From contig CAVTAP010000021.1 in assembly GCA_963732695.1 (NCBI GenBank), positions 124,001-188,000 on the forward strand: a stretch of DNA of 64,000 bases, given 5' to 3'. Source of the DNA: CADEDH01 sp963732695. GTDB lineage: Bacteria; Actinomycetota; Acidimicrobiia; Acidimicrobiales; SZUA-35. Positions within the stretch are counted from its first letter, which is position 1, and each line of letters begins with the position of its first letter. The translations under genes and the position numbers were made by a program. Below the pieces are notes generated by a model. It was not told where the DNA came from, did not search any database, and saw only the letters and a program-made list of their open reading frames with translations. This document shows, one piece after another, positions 37,912 to 46,489 of this stretch.

Positions 37912-38059
37912 ATCCGCAGGCCACACGACACACATGGTGTCGGCGACGTCCAGCCACTCTAGCGAGTGACTTCGGCGGGCTCGTTGCCTCAGAGCGGATC
38001 TCGCAACTCGGTTCCGGTGTCCCGGTCTCCGTGTTGCCGTCCCGTTGGGGCGAAGAACT

Positions 38060-38088
38060 ACGTTAACGACGTTCCATCGGTGTCGCAA
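38060..38088 (-). promoter_or_regulatory. Probable rRNA operon promoter
   Basis: On the minus strand TTGCGA (38083-38088) and TAACGT (38060-38065) are separated by 17 bases, a good -35/-10 pair. Transcription would start near 38053, giving a leader of about 385 bases before 16S. Confidence 0.6.
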
Positions 38089-38163
38089 CCACTACCGACA
38101 GGATTTCTGTGATTTCTTGTTCACCAGCCGGCAACAGGCCCGTGACCAGGGCATGGGCGCGGA

Positions 38164-39463
38164 TCACGCCTCACCCCCGTCGTCGAAGCGGAGGAGGTAC
38201 ACGGCCTTGCGGCCCCGGCGCACCAGGCACCACCGGTCGTGAAGAAGCGCGGCCCGGTCGAGGTCGGTGCCCGGCTCCACCCGCTCGCCGTTGACGGAGA
38301 TGCCGTTCTGGCCGATCAGGCGGCCCGCCTCGCTCCTCGACGACGCCACCCCGGCCGCCACCAGCACCGGCACCAGGTTCCCGGGCTCGTCGAGCACGGC
38401 GCGGGGGTGACGGGAGGTGGGCACCTCGGCCGCCAGCGTCTCGAACGTGGCATCGTCGAGTTCGTGGGGCGAGCCGCCGAACACCACCTCCGACGCCTCG
38501 CGGGCCGAGCGGGCGGCGGCCGGCCCGTGGACGAGGGCGGTCAGCTCCTCGGCCAGGAGCCGCTGGGCCGACCGCTTGTGGGGTTCCTCGGCATGGGCGG
38601 CCACGGCGCTGTCGACGTCGGCCACCTCCAGGAACGTGAGCTGGAGCAACAGGCGGCGGACCTCGCTGTCCTCCACCTGCATCCATCCCTGGTAGAAGCG
38701 GTAGGGCGACAGATGGGCGGCGTTCAGCCACATGGTCTCGCCCCCTGCCGTCTTGCCGTACTTGGTGCCGTCGGGCTTGAGCAGCAGGGGCCAGGTGAGG
38801 GCCTGGGCCTTCCCCCCGGTCTTGCGCCGGATGAGATCGACGCCCGAGCGCGATGTTGCCCCACTGATCGGAGCCGCCCACCTGCATCTCGCATCGCTCG
38901 TGCTCGTACAGCCAGAGGAAGTCGTTCGCCTGGAGCAGCATGTAGCTGAACTCGGTGTAGGAGATGCCCTCCTCGCCCGCCATCCGGGCCTTCACCGACT
39001 CCTTGGCCACCATCTGGTTGATCGTCACGTGCTTGCCCACGTCCCGCAGGAACTCGAGCATGGTGACGGGGCTGGTCCACGTCCGGTTGTCGACCAGGGT
39101 GGCCGGGTTCGCCCCCTCGAAGTCGAGGAACTGCCGCAGCGTGGGCATGATCCCGGCCAGGTTGGCCTCGAGCGCGGCATCGTCGAGCAACGACCGCTCG
39201 GCCGACTTGCCCGAGGGGTCACCGATCATGCCGGTGGCGCCGCCGGCCAGGCTGAGGGCCCGATGCCCGGCGTTCTGGAACCGGCGCAGGGTGAGCAGGC
39301 CGATCAGGTTGCCGACATGCAGGCTGGCGGCAGTGGGATCGAACCCGCAATAGACCGTGATCGGTCCCTCCGCCAGGCGGGTCTGGAGGCCGGCACGGTC
39401 GGTGGTGTCTTGGACGAGACCTCGGGCCGCGAGGTCGTCGAACAGGCGAGGATCGATCGACAT
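38164..39463 (-). CDS. tyrS: Tyrosyl-tRNA synthetase, with an apparent single-base frameshift
   Basis: TyrRS charges tRNA-Tyr. The N-terminal frame has the HIGH-type motif in YCGFDPTAASLHVGNLIGLL and continues to MQVGGSDQWGNIALG. There the frame breaks near 38843: the same frame reads nonsense to 38171, while the shifted frame reads VDLIRRKTGGK, the KMSKS-type loop GTKYGKTAGG, the rest of the anticodon domain and a C-terminal S4 domain (SRSEAGRLIGQNGISVNGE), with its stop at 38164. The total length of 1300 bases is one more than a multiple of three, so deleting one base gives a normal 432-residue TyrRS. The gene is essential unless a second copy exists, so a sequence error is most likely. A TAGCAT box lies 7 bases before ATG at 39463. 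Confidence 0.85.
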
Positions 39464-39470
39464 GGGCCTC

Positions 39471-39476
39471 ATGCTA
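39471..39476 (-). promoter_or_regulatory. Putative -10 box for tyrS (leaderless)
   Basis: TAGCAT on the minus strand ends 7 bases before ATG at 39463 and overlaps a second in-frame ATG at 39472, which argues for the later start. Confidence 0.45.
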
Positions 39477-39565
39477 GAAGCGGGGTCCCGAACCGGCTCC
39501 GACTTACCGATGGCCCCGGAGCCCACTCCGGAGTTACCGCCCCGCCGGCCCGGCACACTGGAGAG

Positions 39566-40138
39566 GTGAGCTCGCCCCCCTCCACGCTCGACGCCCCGCC
39601 CTCCGATACCGACCGGTCCACGCCCTGGTACCGCAGCCCCAAGGGCCTGCTCAAAGCGGTGGGCATCGCCGTGGCGCTGTCCACCTTCGGCGTCTGGGGC
39701 TACGCCTACTCCGGCCGGGCCGACCGCCCGACCCCCGATCTGCTGGTCGACTCGGCCTTCCCCACCGCGGCCGAGCCCATCTGCGCCACGGCGGTGGCCG
39801 AGATCGCCGCCATGCCCCAGGCGCTGGACGCCACCGACAACGTCGATCGGGCCGGCCAGGTCCGGGCGTCCACGGCCCGGTTCGAGCAGATGGTCGACGA
39901 GCTCGAGGCGGTGACGAGCGGCACCCCCCGCGATCTGGCCATCGAGAGGGCCTGGCTCGACGACTGGCGGGTGGTGGTGGCGGACCGGTACCGCTACGCC
40001 GACGCCGTGACCGACAACCCCGCGGCCCCCTTCTACATGACCGACACCGGGGTGAACGAGCGGCTCGACCGGCGCGTCACCCGCCTGGCCACCACCAATC
40101 AGATGCTGTCGTGCATCTACCCCGAGGACGTGGGCTGA
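39566..40138 (+). CDS. Small single-pass membrane protein, function unknown
   Basis: I do not recognise this 190-residue protein. The N-terminus is Ser/Pro/Asp-rich, then one hydrophobic segment (LLKAVGIAVALSTFGVWGYAY, about residues 28-48) with basic residues before it, so the N-terminus should be inside and the rest outside. The outer part has two cysteines (AEPICATAVAEIAA and QMLSCIYPED) that could form a disulfide, and several conserved-looking aromatic pairs (ERAWLDDWRVVVADRYRYAD). GTG at 39566 follows GGAGAG closely. It is divergent from tyrS and may belong to the conserved actinobacterial membrane proteins of unknown role. Confidence 0.6.
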   Translation: MSSPPSTLDAPPSDTDRSTPWYRSPKGLLKAVGIAVALSTFGVWGYAYSGRADRPTPDLLVDSAFPTAAEPICATAVAEIAAMPQALDATDNVDRAGQVRASTARFEQMVDELEAVTSGTPRDLAIERAWLDDWRVVVADRYRYADAVTDNPAAPFYMTDTGVNERLDRRVTRLATTNQMLSCIYPEDVG

Positions 40139-40176
40139 CGCTGGCCCCGGTCGTTGGCGGCTCCGCGGGCGGCCGG

Positions 40177-40806
40177 TCAGCCGAGCAGGCCGGCGGCCCG
40201 CAGCTCGCCGGCCACGGTGACCGCCCGGCGCACCAGCCGCCCCAGCTCGCCGCCCCCGATCACGGTGGCGTCGTCGGGATCGTCGGGATGCACCCATCGG
40301 GCCCCCAGGGTCTCGGCGTTCGGCGCGGCGGTGGTGTCGGTCCCGCTGAGGACGAGGAAGCGGAGGTCGAGGTGGTCATGCGCCGGCTCACCGGGCCGGG
40401 GGCCGATGGCGTGGACGTCGATGTCGATGGCGGGGGTGACGAGTCGCAGGCCGGCCAACCCCGTCTCCTCGGTGGCTTCGGTGTGCGCCACCAGGCCCAG
40501 GTTGCCCTCCCCGTCGGCGTGACCGCCGGGTTGGAGCCAGCGGCCCAGCTTGGCGTGGTGGATGAGCAACACCCTCCCGGTGGCCGGGTCGAGCACCAGA
40601 GCGGAGCCGGTGAGGTGGCCCGGGCCGCAACTCCGGAACAGGCAGTCGAGATGCTGCTCGGTGAAGGCCACCACCGCCCGCCGGGTCTGGTCCTGGTCGG
40701 CGCCGTCGAGCGCGGCCGACAGCAGCTGCCGGCGGGCCTCGGCCGGGTCGTCGCCGGCCGGCCGTAGGGCGGGATCGCCGGGAGCGGCGTGGATCCGGAA
40801 GGTCAC
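40177..40806 (-). CDS. Nudix hydrolase family protein with an altered Nudix box
   Basis: This 209-residue protein has a Nudix fold: strand GSALVLDPATGRVLLIHHAK, then LGRWLQPGGHADGEGN and HTEATEETGLAGLRL. In the box the Arg of the usual RE pair is replaced by Thr (HTEATEETG), while the EE pair is kept, so activity may be changed. The N-terminal 60 residues form a helical extension (TRRAVVAFTEQHLDCLFRSC). Family members hydrolyse nucleoside diphosphates linked to other groups; the substrate is unknown. The stop of the membrane protein gene lies 38 bases away in the opposite direction. Confidence 0.75.
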   Translation of the reverse strand: MTFRIHAAPGDPALRPAGDDPAEARRQLLSAALDGADQDQTRRAVVAFTEQHLDCLFRSCGPGHLTGSALVLDPATGRVLLIHHAKLGRWLQPGGHADGEGNLGLVAHTEATEETGLAGLRLVTPAIDIDVHAIGPRPGEPAHDHLDLRFLVLSGTDTTAAPNAETLGARWVHPDDPDDATVIGGGELGRLVRRAVTVAGELRAAGLLG

Positions 40807-40817
40807 GGTGCCTCAGG

Positions 40818-41450
40818 CTACCGACGGGGGGCTACCGACGAGGGGCGGGGCCGGCTGACGTGGGCGTTGCCGGCCAGGGCGAAGCGCCACGGCCGCTCCA
40901 CGGCCCGGGTGATCCCCACCCGGGGCCCCGTGACCACGGCAGGCTCCTGCGCCCCGCTGGAAGGGCCGTGGGGGCCGGGCAGGGCCAGGTGCACCGGGGA
41001 CCCCGGATCGAGGAGGTCGGCGCCGTCGTGGCCGCCGTCGATGCCCAGGGCGGCGCACAGCTTCCCCGGCCCCGAGCCCAGATCGGACTCCCGTCGGGCC
41101 CGGGGTCGGTCGGCCCACATGGCATCGATCCCGGACACCGGCTCCACCGCCCGCAGGAGCACCGCCGACGCCTCACCGGCGGGGCCGCAGACGATGTTGG
41201 CGCACCAGTGCATGCCGTAGCTGCGGTAGACGTACAGATGGCCATGGGGGCCGAACATCACCCTGTTGCGGGGCGTCGGGCCCCGGTGGGCGTGGCTGGC
41301 CGGGTCGTCGGCCCCTTCGTACGCTTCGACCTCCACGATGCGGCCCACCCGCTCGCCGCACACGAGCAGCAGGCCCAGCAGCCGGGGGGCGATCACGCTC
41401 GATCGTCCCGCCAGCCAGTCGAAGCTCGATCTGGTGTCCCCGGCCGTCAC
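40818..41450 (-). CDS. mpg: 3-methyladenine DNA glycosylase (Mpg/AAG family)
   Basis: Mpg removes alkylated purines from DNA. The 210-residue protein has the AAG fold: LLGLLLVCGERVGRIVEVEAYEG with the catalytic Glu, HAHRGPTPRNRVMFGPHGHLYVYRSYG-type blocks such as NRVMFGPHGHLYVYRSYG, and GPGKLCAALGI near the end. GTG at 41450 is chosen because it lies just after the argH stop and gives the usual length; the open frame further upstream is inside argH. The arg genes, mpg and tyrS are commonly close together in Actinobacteria. Confidence 0.9.
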   Translation of the reverse strand: MTAGDTRSSFDWLAGRSSVIAPRLLGLLLVCGERVGRIVEVEAYEGADDPASHAHRGPTPRNRVMFGPHGHLYVYRSYGMHWCANIVCGPAGEASAVLLRAVEPVSGIDAMWADRPRARRESDLGSGPGKLCAALGIDGGHDGADLLDPGSPVHLALPGPHGPSSGAQEPAVVTGPRVGITRAVERPWRFALAGNAHVSRPRPSSVAPRR

Positions 41451-41463
41451 CGGAACGAACGGG

Positions 41464-42861
41464 TCACAGGGCGTCGAGGCGGGCCCGGTCGTCGGCCAGG
41501 CGACGGCGGAGGGCGTCGAGCTGGACCCGAACCGGGGCGGGGCCACCCCCGCCGGGACTGCTGCGCCGGGCGGCGGCGGCACCGGGAACGAACACGGCAC
41601 GGGTCCGCTCCCCGAGCTGAGGGTCGGCGGCGGCCAGGTCGGGCAGGGGGACGCCCTCGTCGAGGGACCGCCGCACCAGCGAGCCGACCACGGCGTGGGC
41701 GGCCCGGAAAGGCAGGCCGTCGGTCACCAGGATCTCGGCCAGATCGGTGGCGGCCAGGGCCGGGGCGTCGGCGGCGGCGGCCATGGCCCCGGTGTTGAAC
41801 CGGGCCGAGGCCAGCAGCCCGGCCAGCGCGCCGACGGCCAGGCGGATCTGGTCGACCGAGTCGAACAGGGGCTCCTTGTCCTCCTGCAGGTCGCGGTTGT
41901 AGGCCAGGGGCAGGCCCTTGAGCGTGGCCAGCAGACCGGTCAGGTTGCCGATGAGTCGGCCGGCCCGGCCCCGGGCCAGCTCGGCGATGTCGGGGTTCTT
42001 CTTCTGGGGCATCATCGACGACCCGGTGGCGAAGGCGTCGTCGAGGGTCATGAACCCGAACTCCTCGGAGGTCCACAGCACCACCTCCTCCCCCATCCGG
42101 CTCAGGTGGATGCCCACCATGGCCGTGGCGAACAGGGCCTCGGCCACGAAGTCCCGGTCGCTGGTGACGTCGAGGGAGTTGGCGAAGGGGGCGGCGAAGC
42201 CGAGGTCGGCCGCCGTGCCCGCCGGATCGAGCGGGAGCGAGGTGCCGGCCAGGGCCCCCGCCCCCAGGGGCGACACGTCGGCCCGGCGGCGGCAGTCGAG
42301 CAGCCGGTCGACGTCACGGGACAGGGCCCAGGCGTGGGCCGCCAGCTGATGGGCCAGCAGCACGGGCTGGGCCCGCTGGAGATGGGTGTAGCCCGGCAGG
42401 TAGGCGTCGCCCGCCTCCACCGCCCGGTCCAGCAGCACCTGCTGAAGGCTGAGCACGTCGGCGGCCACTTCGGCCAGTGCCCGCCTGGTCCACAGCCGCA
42501 TGGCCGTGGCCACCTGGTCGTTGCGGCTGCGGCCGGTGTGGATCTTGGCCCCCGGGTCGCCCACCAGCTCGGTGAGGCGACGCTCGATGGCGGTATGGAT
42601 GTCCTCGTCGGACGGCTCGAAGGCGAACTGGCCCGACGCCAGCTCCATGGCCACCTGGTCGAGCCCGGACAGCACGGCCGACAGCTCCTGGGCCGTGAGC
42701 AGCCCCGCCCGCTCCAGCCCCCGGGCGTGGGCCCGGGATCCCTGGATGTCGTCCTGGGCGAGGCGCTGGTCGTAGGAGAGGCTGGCGGTGTAGGCCATCA
42801 GGGCCTCCGCCGGCCCGGCGGCGAAGCGCCCGTGCCACAGCGTCCGGGCCTGGTCGTTCAT
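41464..42861 (-). CDS. argH: Argininosuccinate lyase
   Basis: ArgH splits argininosuccinate to arginine and fumarate. The 465-residue protein starts with LWHGRFAAGPAEALMAYTAS and has HTGRSRNDQVATAMRLW, HLQRAQPVLLAHQLAAHAWA and the fumarase-superfamily signature GSSMMPQKKNPDIAELARG near residue 285. All are in the expected order, and the length is normal. It is the last arginine gene of the cluster, 28 bases after argR. argG is absent from the run, so argininosuccinate synthase must be encoded elsewhere. Confidence 0.96.
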   Translation of the reverse strand: MNDQARTLWHGRFAAGPAEALMAYTASLSYDQRLAQDDIQGSRAHARGLERAGLLTAQELSAVLSGLDQVAMELASGQFAFEPSDEDIHTAIERRLTELVGDPGAKIHTGRSRNDQVATAMRLWTRRALAEVAADVLSLQQVLLDRAVEAGDAYLPGYTHLQRAQPVLLAHQLAAHAWALSRDVDRLLDCRRRADVSPLGAGALAGTSLPLDPAGTAADLGFAAPFANSLDVTSDRDFVAEALFATAMVGIHLSRMGEEVVLWTSEEFGFMTLDDAFATGSSMMPQKKNPDIAELARGRAGRLIGNLTGLLATLKGLPLAYNRDLQEDKEPLFDSVDQIRLAVGALAGLLASARFNTGAMAAAADAPALAATDLAEILVTDGLPFRAAHAVVGSLVRRSLDEGVPLPDLAAADPQLGERTRAVFVPGAAAARRSSPGGGGPAPVRVQLDALRRRLADDRARLDAL

Positions 42862-42889
42862 GGTGGAGATCCTCGCAACGGGTTGGCGG

Positions 42890-43372
42890 TCAACGGTTGT
42901 TCCTGGTGGCGAGGCCGGCCAGCTCGCGAAGCTCGGCCGCCAGCCGGGGGCCGCTGCCCTCGGCGGCGATGGCGAGCAGGGTGTCGTCGCCGGCCACCGT
43001 GCCCACCAGGTCGGCCAGCGAAGCCCGATCGAGCACGGAGGCCACCACGTGGGCCGAGCCGGGCGGGGTGCGCAGCACCACCAGGTCGCCCGAGCGGTCG
43101 ACGTCGACCAGCCACTCGCCCAGCACCCGGCGCAGATGGTCCTCCGGGGCCAGCTGATCGGTGGGAAGCTCGGGGATGGCGTAGATCGTGAGCCCGCCCG
43201 GGGCCCGGACCTTGATCGCCCCCATCTCCTCCAGGTCGCGCGACACGGTCGCCTGGGTGGCCGAGATCCCGGCGTCGGCCAGGAGCTCCACCAGCCGGGC
43301 CTGATTGGTGACGGTCTCCTCGGCCAGGATGCGGGCGATGCGGTGCTGGCGTTGGCTCTTGCTCCCGGCCAA
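42890..43372 (-). CDS. argR: Arginine repressor
   Basis: ArgR is the arginine-dependent hexameric repressor of the arginine genes. The 160-residue protein has an N-terminal winged helix (RQHRIARILAEETVTNQ, then LLADAGISATQATVSRDL, the recognition helix) and a C-terminal oligomerisation and arginine-binding domain (GSAHVVASVLDRASL and VGTVAGDDTLLAI). The GTVAGDDT block is a family signature. The gene sits inside the operon it probably controls, between argF and argH. The likely binding site is before argC at 48833-48866. Confidence 0.94.
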   Translation of the reverse strand: MAGSKSQRQHRIARILAEETVTNQARLVELLADAGISATQATVSRDLEEMGAIKVRAPGGLTIYAIPELPTDQLAPEDHLRRVLGEWLVDVDRSGDLVVLRTPPGSAHVVASVLDRASLADLVGTVAGDDTLLAIAAEGSGPRLAAELRELAGLATRNNR

Positions 43373-43375
43373 CGC

Positions 43376-44269
43376 TCAGGACCCTTGGTGGAGCCAGGCC
43401 AGTACGGCCCGGATCGACGCCAGGCGGTTGGCGGCCTGGGGCCACACCCGGCTCCGGCTCCCGTCGATCACCGAGGCCGCCACCTCCTCGCCCCGGTGGG
43501 CGGGCAGGCAATGGAGGAAGATGGCGGCCGGGGCGTGGCCCATCAGCCGCTCGTCGACCGAGAAGCCCTCGAAGGCCCGTAGCCGCTGCTCCCGCTCCGC
43601 TTCCTGCCCCATCGAGGTCCAGGTGTCGGTGTAGACCACGTCGGCCCCCCGGAGGGCGTCCTCGGGCCGCTCGGCCACCACCAGCGGCACGCCGGCGGCC
43701 GCCAGCCGGTCGGCGTCGGTGGCCGAGAACCCGTAGCCGGGGGGCGACGTGATCCGCATCTCGCCCCCCAGGTAGCCGACGGCCAGGGCCAGCGACCGGG
43801 CCACGTTGTTGGCGTCGCCCACGTAGGCCACCACCCGGTCCTTCACCGAGCCCAGCTCGGCCCGGATGGTGAGGATGTCGGCGATGGCCTGGAGGGGATG
43901 GCCGGCGTCGGACAGGAGGTTCACCACCGGCACCACGTCGAGCGCCGCCATCCGGTCGAGCACCCCGTGGTCGTGGACCCGGGCGCAGATGGTGGCGTGG
44001 TAGCAGGCCAGCGTGCGGCCCACGTCCTCGGCCGACTCCCTCGTGTCGATCCCCACCTCGTCGTTGGTGATGTACACGGGGTGGCCGCCGAGCTGAACCA
44101 CCGCCATCTCCGTGGAGTTGCGGGTGCGGGCCGACGGCTTGGTGAACACGCAGGCCACGCCCCGTCCGGCCAGGGGCGCGCCCAGGCTCTCGGGCGGGGC
44201 CAGGGCCAGCTCACACAGGTGCTCCAGCTCGTCGGGGCTGAGGTCGTCGATCTCGAGGAGGTGGCGCAT
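43376..44269 (-). CDS. argF: Ornithine carbamoyltransferase, anabolic
   Basis: ArgF joins carbamoyl phosphate to ornithine to give citrulline. The 297-residue protein starts RHLLEIDDLSPDELEHLCEL, has the carbamoyl phosphate loop as FTKPSARTRNSTEMAV (SARTR in place of the usual STRTR) and ends with the ornithine motif HCLPAHRGEEV. Substitution at the second position of STRTR is common. The gene starts 3 bases after the argD stop, so the two are tightly linked. Confidence 0.95.
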   Translation of the reverse strand: MRHLLEIDDLSPDELEHLCELALAPPESLGAPLAGRGVACVFTKPSARTRNSTEMAVVQLGGHPVYITNDEVGIDTRESAEDVGRTLACYHATICARVHDHGVLDRMAALDVVPVVNLLSDAGHPLQAIADILTIRAELGSVKDRVVAYVGDANNVARSLALAVGYLGGEMRITSPPGYGFSATDADRLAAAGVPLVVAERPEDALRGADVVYTDTWTSMGQEAEREQRLRAFEGFSVDERLMGHAPAAIFLHCLPAHRGEEVAASVIDGSRSRVWPQAANRLASIRAVLAWLHQGS

Positions 44270-44272
44270 ACG

Positions 44273-45493
44273 TCAGGCCGGAGCTGGAGCCGCCGCCATC
44301 TCGGTGAGCACGCCGCCCAGGATCTGGGCCGCCTCGGCGATGTGCTCGGGGGTGATGATCAGCGACGGGGCGAGGCGCAGGGCCGACGGGGTGACCCCGT
44401 TGACCACCAGGCCCTCCTGGAGGCAGCGGGTGGCCACGTCACGGGCGTCGACGTCGGCCAACTCGACGGCCAGCAGCAGCCCGAGGCCCCGCACACCGGT
44501 GACCTTGGGCAGGCCCATCATGGCCTCGGTGATGGCGGCCCCGGCCTCCACCGCCCGGGTCGGGGCGTCGATCGACACCATCGTCTCCAACACCGCCTTG
44601 GCCGCCGCCGTGGCCAGGGGCTGGCCGCCGTAGGTGGTGGCGTGGTCGCCCGGCTGGAACGAGGCGGCCACCTCGCGCTTGGCCCAGGTGGCCCCGATCG
44701 GCACGCCGTTGCCCAGGGCCTTGGCCATGGTCACCACGTCGGGGCTGATGCCGAAGTGCTGGAAGCCGAACCAGCGGCCGGTGCGGGCGAAGCCGGTCTG
44801 CACCTCGTCGACCATGAACAGGATGCCCCGCTCCCGGCACAGCGCCTCGACACCCTGGAAGTAGTCGACAGTGGCCGGGTTGACGCCGCCCTCGCCCTGC
44901 ACCGGTTCCAGCAGCACGGCACCCACCGTCTCGTCGAGGGTCTTGCGCAGCTCGTCGAGATCGTTCCAGATCACGTGGCGGAAGCCCTCGGGCAGGGGCT
45001 GGAAGGCGTCCCACTTCTGGGGCTGGCCGGTGGCGGCCAGGGTGGCCAGGGTGCGGCCGTGGAAGCTCTGGAAGGCGGCCACCACCACATGGCGGCCCGG
45101 CCCGCCGTGGCGCCGGGCCAGCTTGATGGCGGCCTCGTTCGACTCGGCCCCCGAGTTGCAGAAGAACACCTGGCCCCCGGCCGGGGTGCCGTCGCCGATC
45201 AGGCGGTCGATCTCGCGGGCCACCGCCCAGTTGTGCTCGGTGGCGTACAGGTTCGACACGTGGAGGAGCCGCTGGGCCTGGGCGGCCAGGGCCTCGGCCA
45301 CCGCCGGATGGGCGTGGCCCAGGCTGGTGACGGCCAGGCCCGACAGGAAGTCGAGATACTTCTTGCCTTCACGGTCCCACAGGTAGGGGCCTTCGCCCTT
45401 CACGAACATCACCGGCGGTGGTCCGTAGGTTGGCATCAACGGGCAGTACGCCATCTCGGCGCCGGCGCCCATGGCGGTGCGGTGGTCGGTCAT
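44273..45493 (-). CDS. argD: Acetylornithine aminotransferase
   Basis: ArgD transfers an amino group to N-acetylglutamate semialdehyde using pyridoxal phosphate. The 406-residue protein has VKGEGPYLWDREGKKYLDFL at the start, FFCNSGAESNEAAIKLARR for cofactor binding and FMVDEVQTGFARTGRWFGF. The PLP lysine is in TMAKALGNGVPIGA. The start codon is adjacent to the argB stop (TGAATG), so translation is coupled. The length is normal for the family. Confidence 0.94.
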   Translation of the reverse strand: MTDHRTAMGAGAEMAYCPLMPTYGPPPVMFVKGEGPYLWDREGKKYLDFLSGLAVTSLGHAHPAVAEALAAQAQRLLHVSNLYATEHNWAVAREIDRLIGDGTPAGGQVFFCNSGAESNEAAIKLARRHGGPGRHVVVAAFQSFHGRTLATLAATGQPQKWDAFQPLPEGFRHVIWNDLDELRKTLDETVGAVLLEPVQGEGGVNPATVDYFQGVEALCRERGILFMVDEVQTGFARTGRWFGFQHFGISPDVVTMAKALGNGVPIGATWAKREVAASFQPGDHATTYGGQPLATAAAKAVLETMVSIDAPTRAVEAGAAITEAMMGLPKVTGVRGLGLLLAVELADVDARDVATRCLQEGLVVNGVTPSALRLAPSLIITPEHIAEAAQILGGVLTEMAAAPAPA

Positions 45494-46489
45494 TCAGTTC
45501 CCCCCTGGGGTCGTCGTGGTCGAAGTAACAACGGCGGCACCGTCGTCGGAGTCGGCGTCGGCGTCCACCTCACCGTGGGGGTGGTCGGCGATCACCATGG
45601 TCCCGATGCCGGCGTCGGTGAACAGCTCGAGCAGGAGCGCGTGCGGGATGCGGCCGTCGAGCATGTGGGCGCTCACGGCACCGGCCCGCACCGCGTGCAT
45701 GCAGGAGGCGACCTTGGGCACCATGCCACCCGAGATCGTGCCGTCGGCGATGGCGGCGTCGAGGTCGGCCAGCGTCACCCGGGCCACCAGGGTGGACGGG
45801 TTGTCCACGTCGGTCAGGAGGCCGGGCACGTTGGTGAGGTAGATCACCTTCTCGGCCCCCAGGGCCCCGCCAACGGCCCCGGCCACGGTGTCGGCGTTGA
45901 TGTTGAGGGCCTGGCCCCCGACGGTGGAGCCGATGGAGGAGATCACCGGGATCATGTCCTCGGCCAGCAGGCGCTGGATGATCCCCGGGTTGACCTTGGT
46001 GATCTCGCCCACGAAGCCGAGCTCGGGTTGGCGGATCTCGGCCGTGATCAGGTTCCCGTCCTCGCCCGAGAGGCCAACGGCATAGGCCCCGTGGACGTTG
46101 ATCTGGCCCACGATGTCGCGGCCCACCTTGCCCACCAGCACCATGCGGGCCACCTCGAGGGTCTCGGCGTCGGTGACCCGCAGGCCGTTGACGAACTCCG
46201 AGGTCTTGCCCAGGCGGCGCAGCAGGTCGTCGATCTGGGGGCCGCCGCCGTGGACCACCACCGGCTTCATGCCCACCGACCGCAGCATCACGATGTCCTC
46301 GGCGAAGGTGCGGGCCGACTCGTCGTCGCCCATGGCGTTGCCGCCCATCTTCACCACCACGATGGCGCCCCGGAAGCGCTGGATGTACGGCAGGGCCTCG
46401 ACCAGGGCCCGGGCCCGGTCCTCGGGCGAGTAGCCCCGACCGGGCACAACGGCGCCGGTGGGCGTGCTCGGGCTGTCGAGCGCCGTCAT
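45494..46489 (-). CDS. argB: Acetylglutamate kinase
   Basis: ArgB phosphorylates N-acetylglutamate. The 331-residue protein contains AIVVVKMGGNAMGDDESART and VVVHGGGPQIDDLLRRLGK in the N-terminal half, and MVPKVASCMHAVRAGA with LFTDAGIGTMVIAD near the end. A C-terminal Asp/Thr-rich tail of about 30 residues after MVIADHPHG is unusual but not conserved. The ATG at 46489 forms an ATGA overlap with the argJ stop. Confidence 0.95.
   Translation of the reverse strand: MTALDSPSTPTGAVVPGRGYSPEDRARALVEALPYIQRFRGAIVVVKMGGNAMGDDESARTFAEDIVMLRSVGMKPVVVHGGGPQIDDLLRRLGKTSEFVNGLRVTDAETLEVARMVLVGKVGRDIVGQINVHGAYAVGLSGEDGNLITAEIRQPELGFVGEITKVNPGIIQRLLAEDMIPVISSIGSTVGGQALNINADTVAGAVGGALGAEKVIYLTNVPGLLTDVDNPSTLVARVTLADLDAAIADGTISGGMVPKVASCMHAVRAGAVSAHMLDGRIPHALLLELFTDAGIGTMVIADHPHGEVDADADSDDGAAVVTSTTTTPGGN

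Larger units (their letters stand above)
37670..38163 (-). other. rRNA operon leader and promoter region
   Basis: About 490 bases without a protein gene separate 16S from tyrS. They hold the 16S processing arm (37885-37911), a small leader hairpin GCTACCTG/CAGGTAGC at about 37816-37836, and the promoter at 38060-38088. No other gene is seen. Confidence 0.75.

Noticed and set aside
38171..40297. A long minus-strand frame covering tyrS and the membrane protein gene
   Set aside because: Only the segment from 39463 to about 38843 has TyrRS sequence; the rest is chance open frame.
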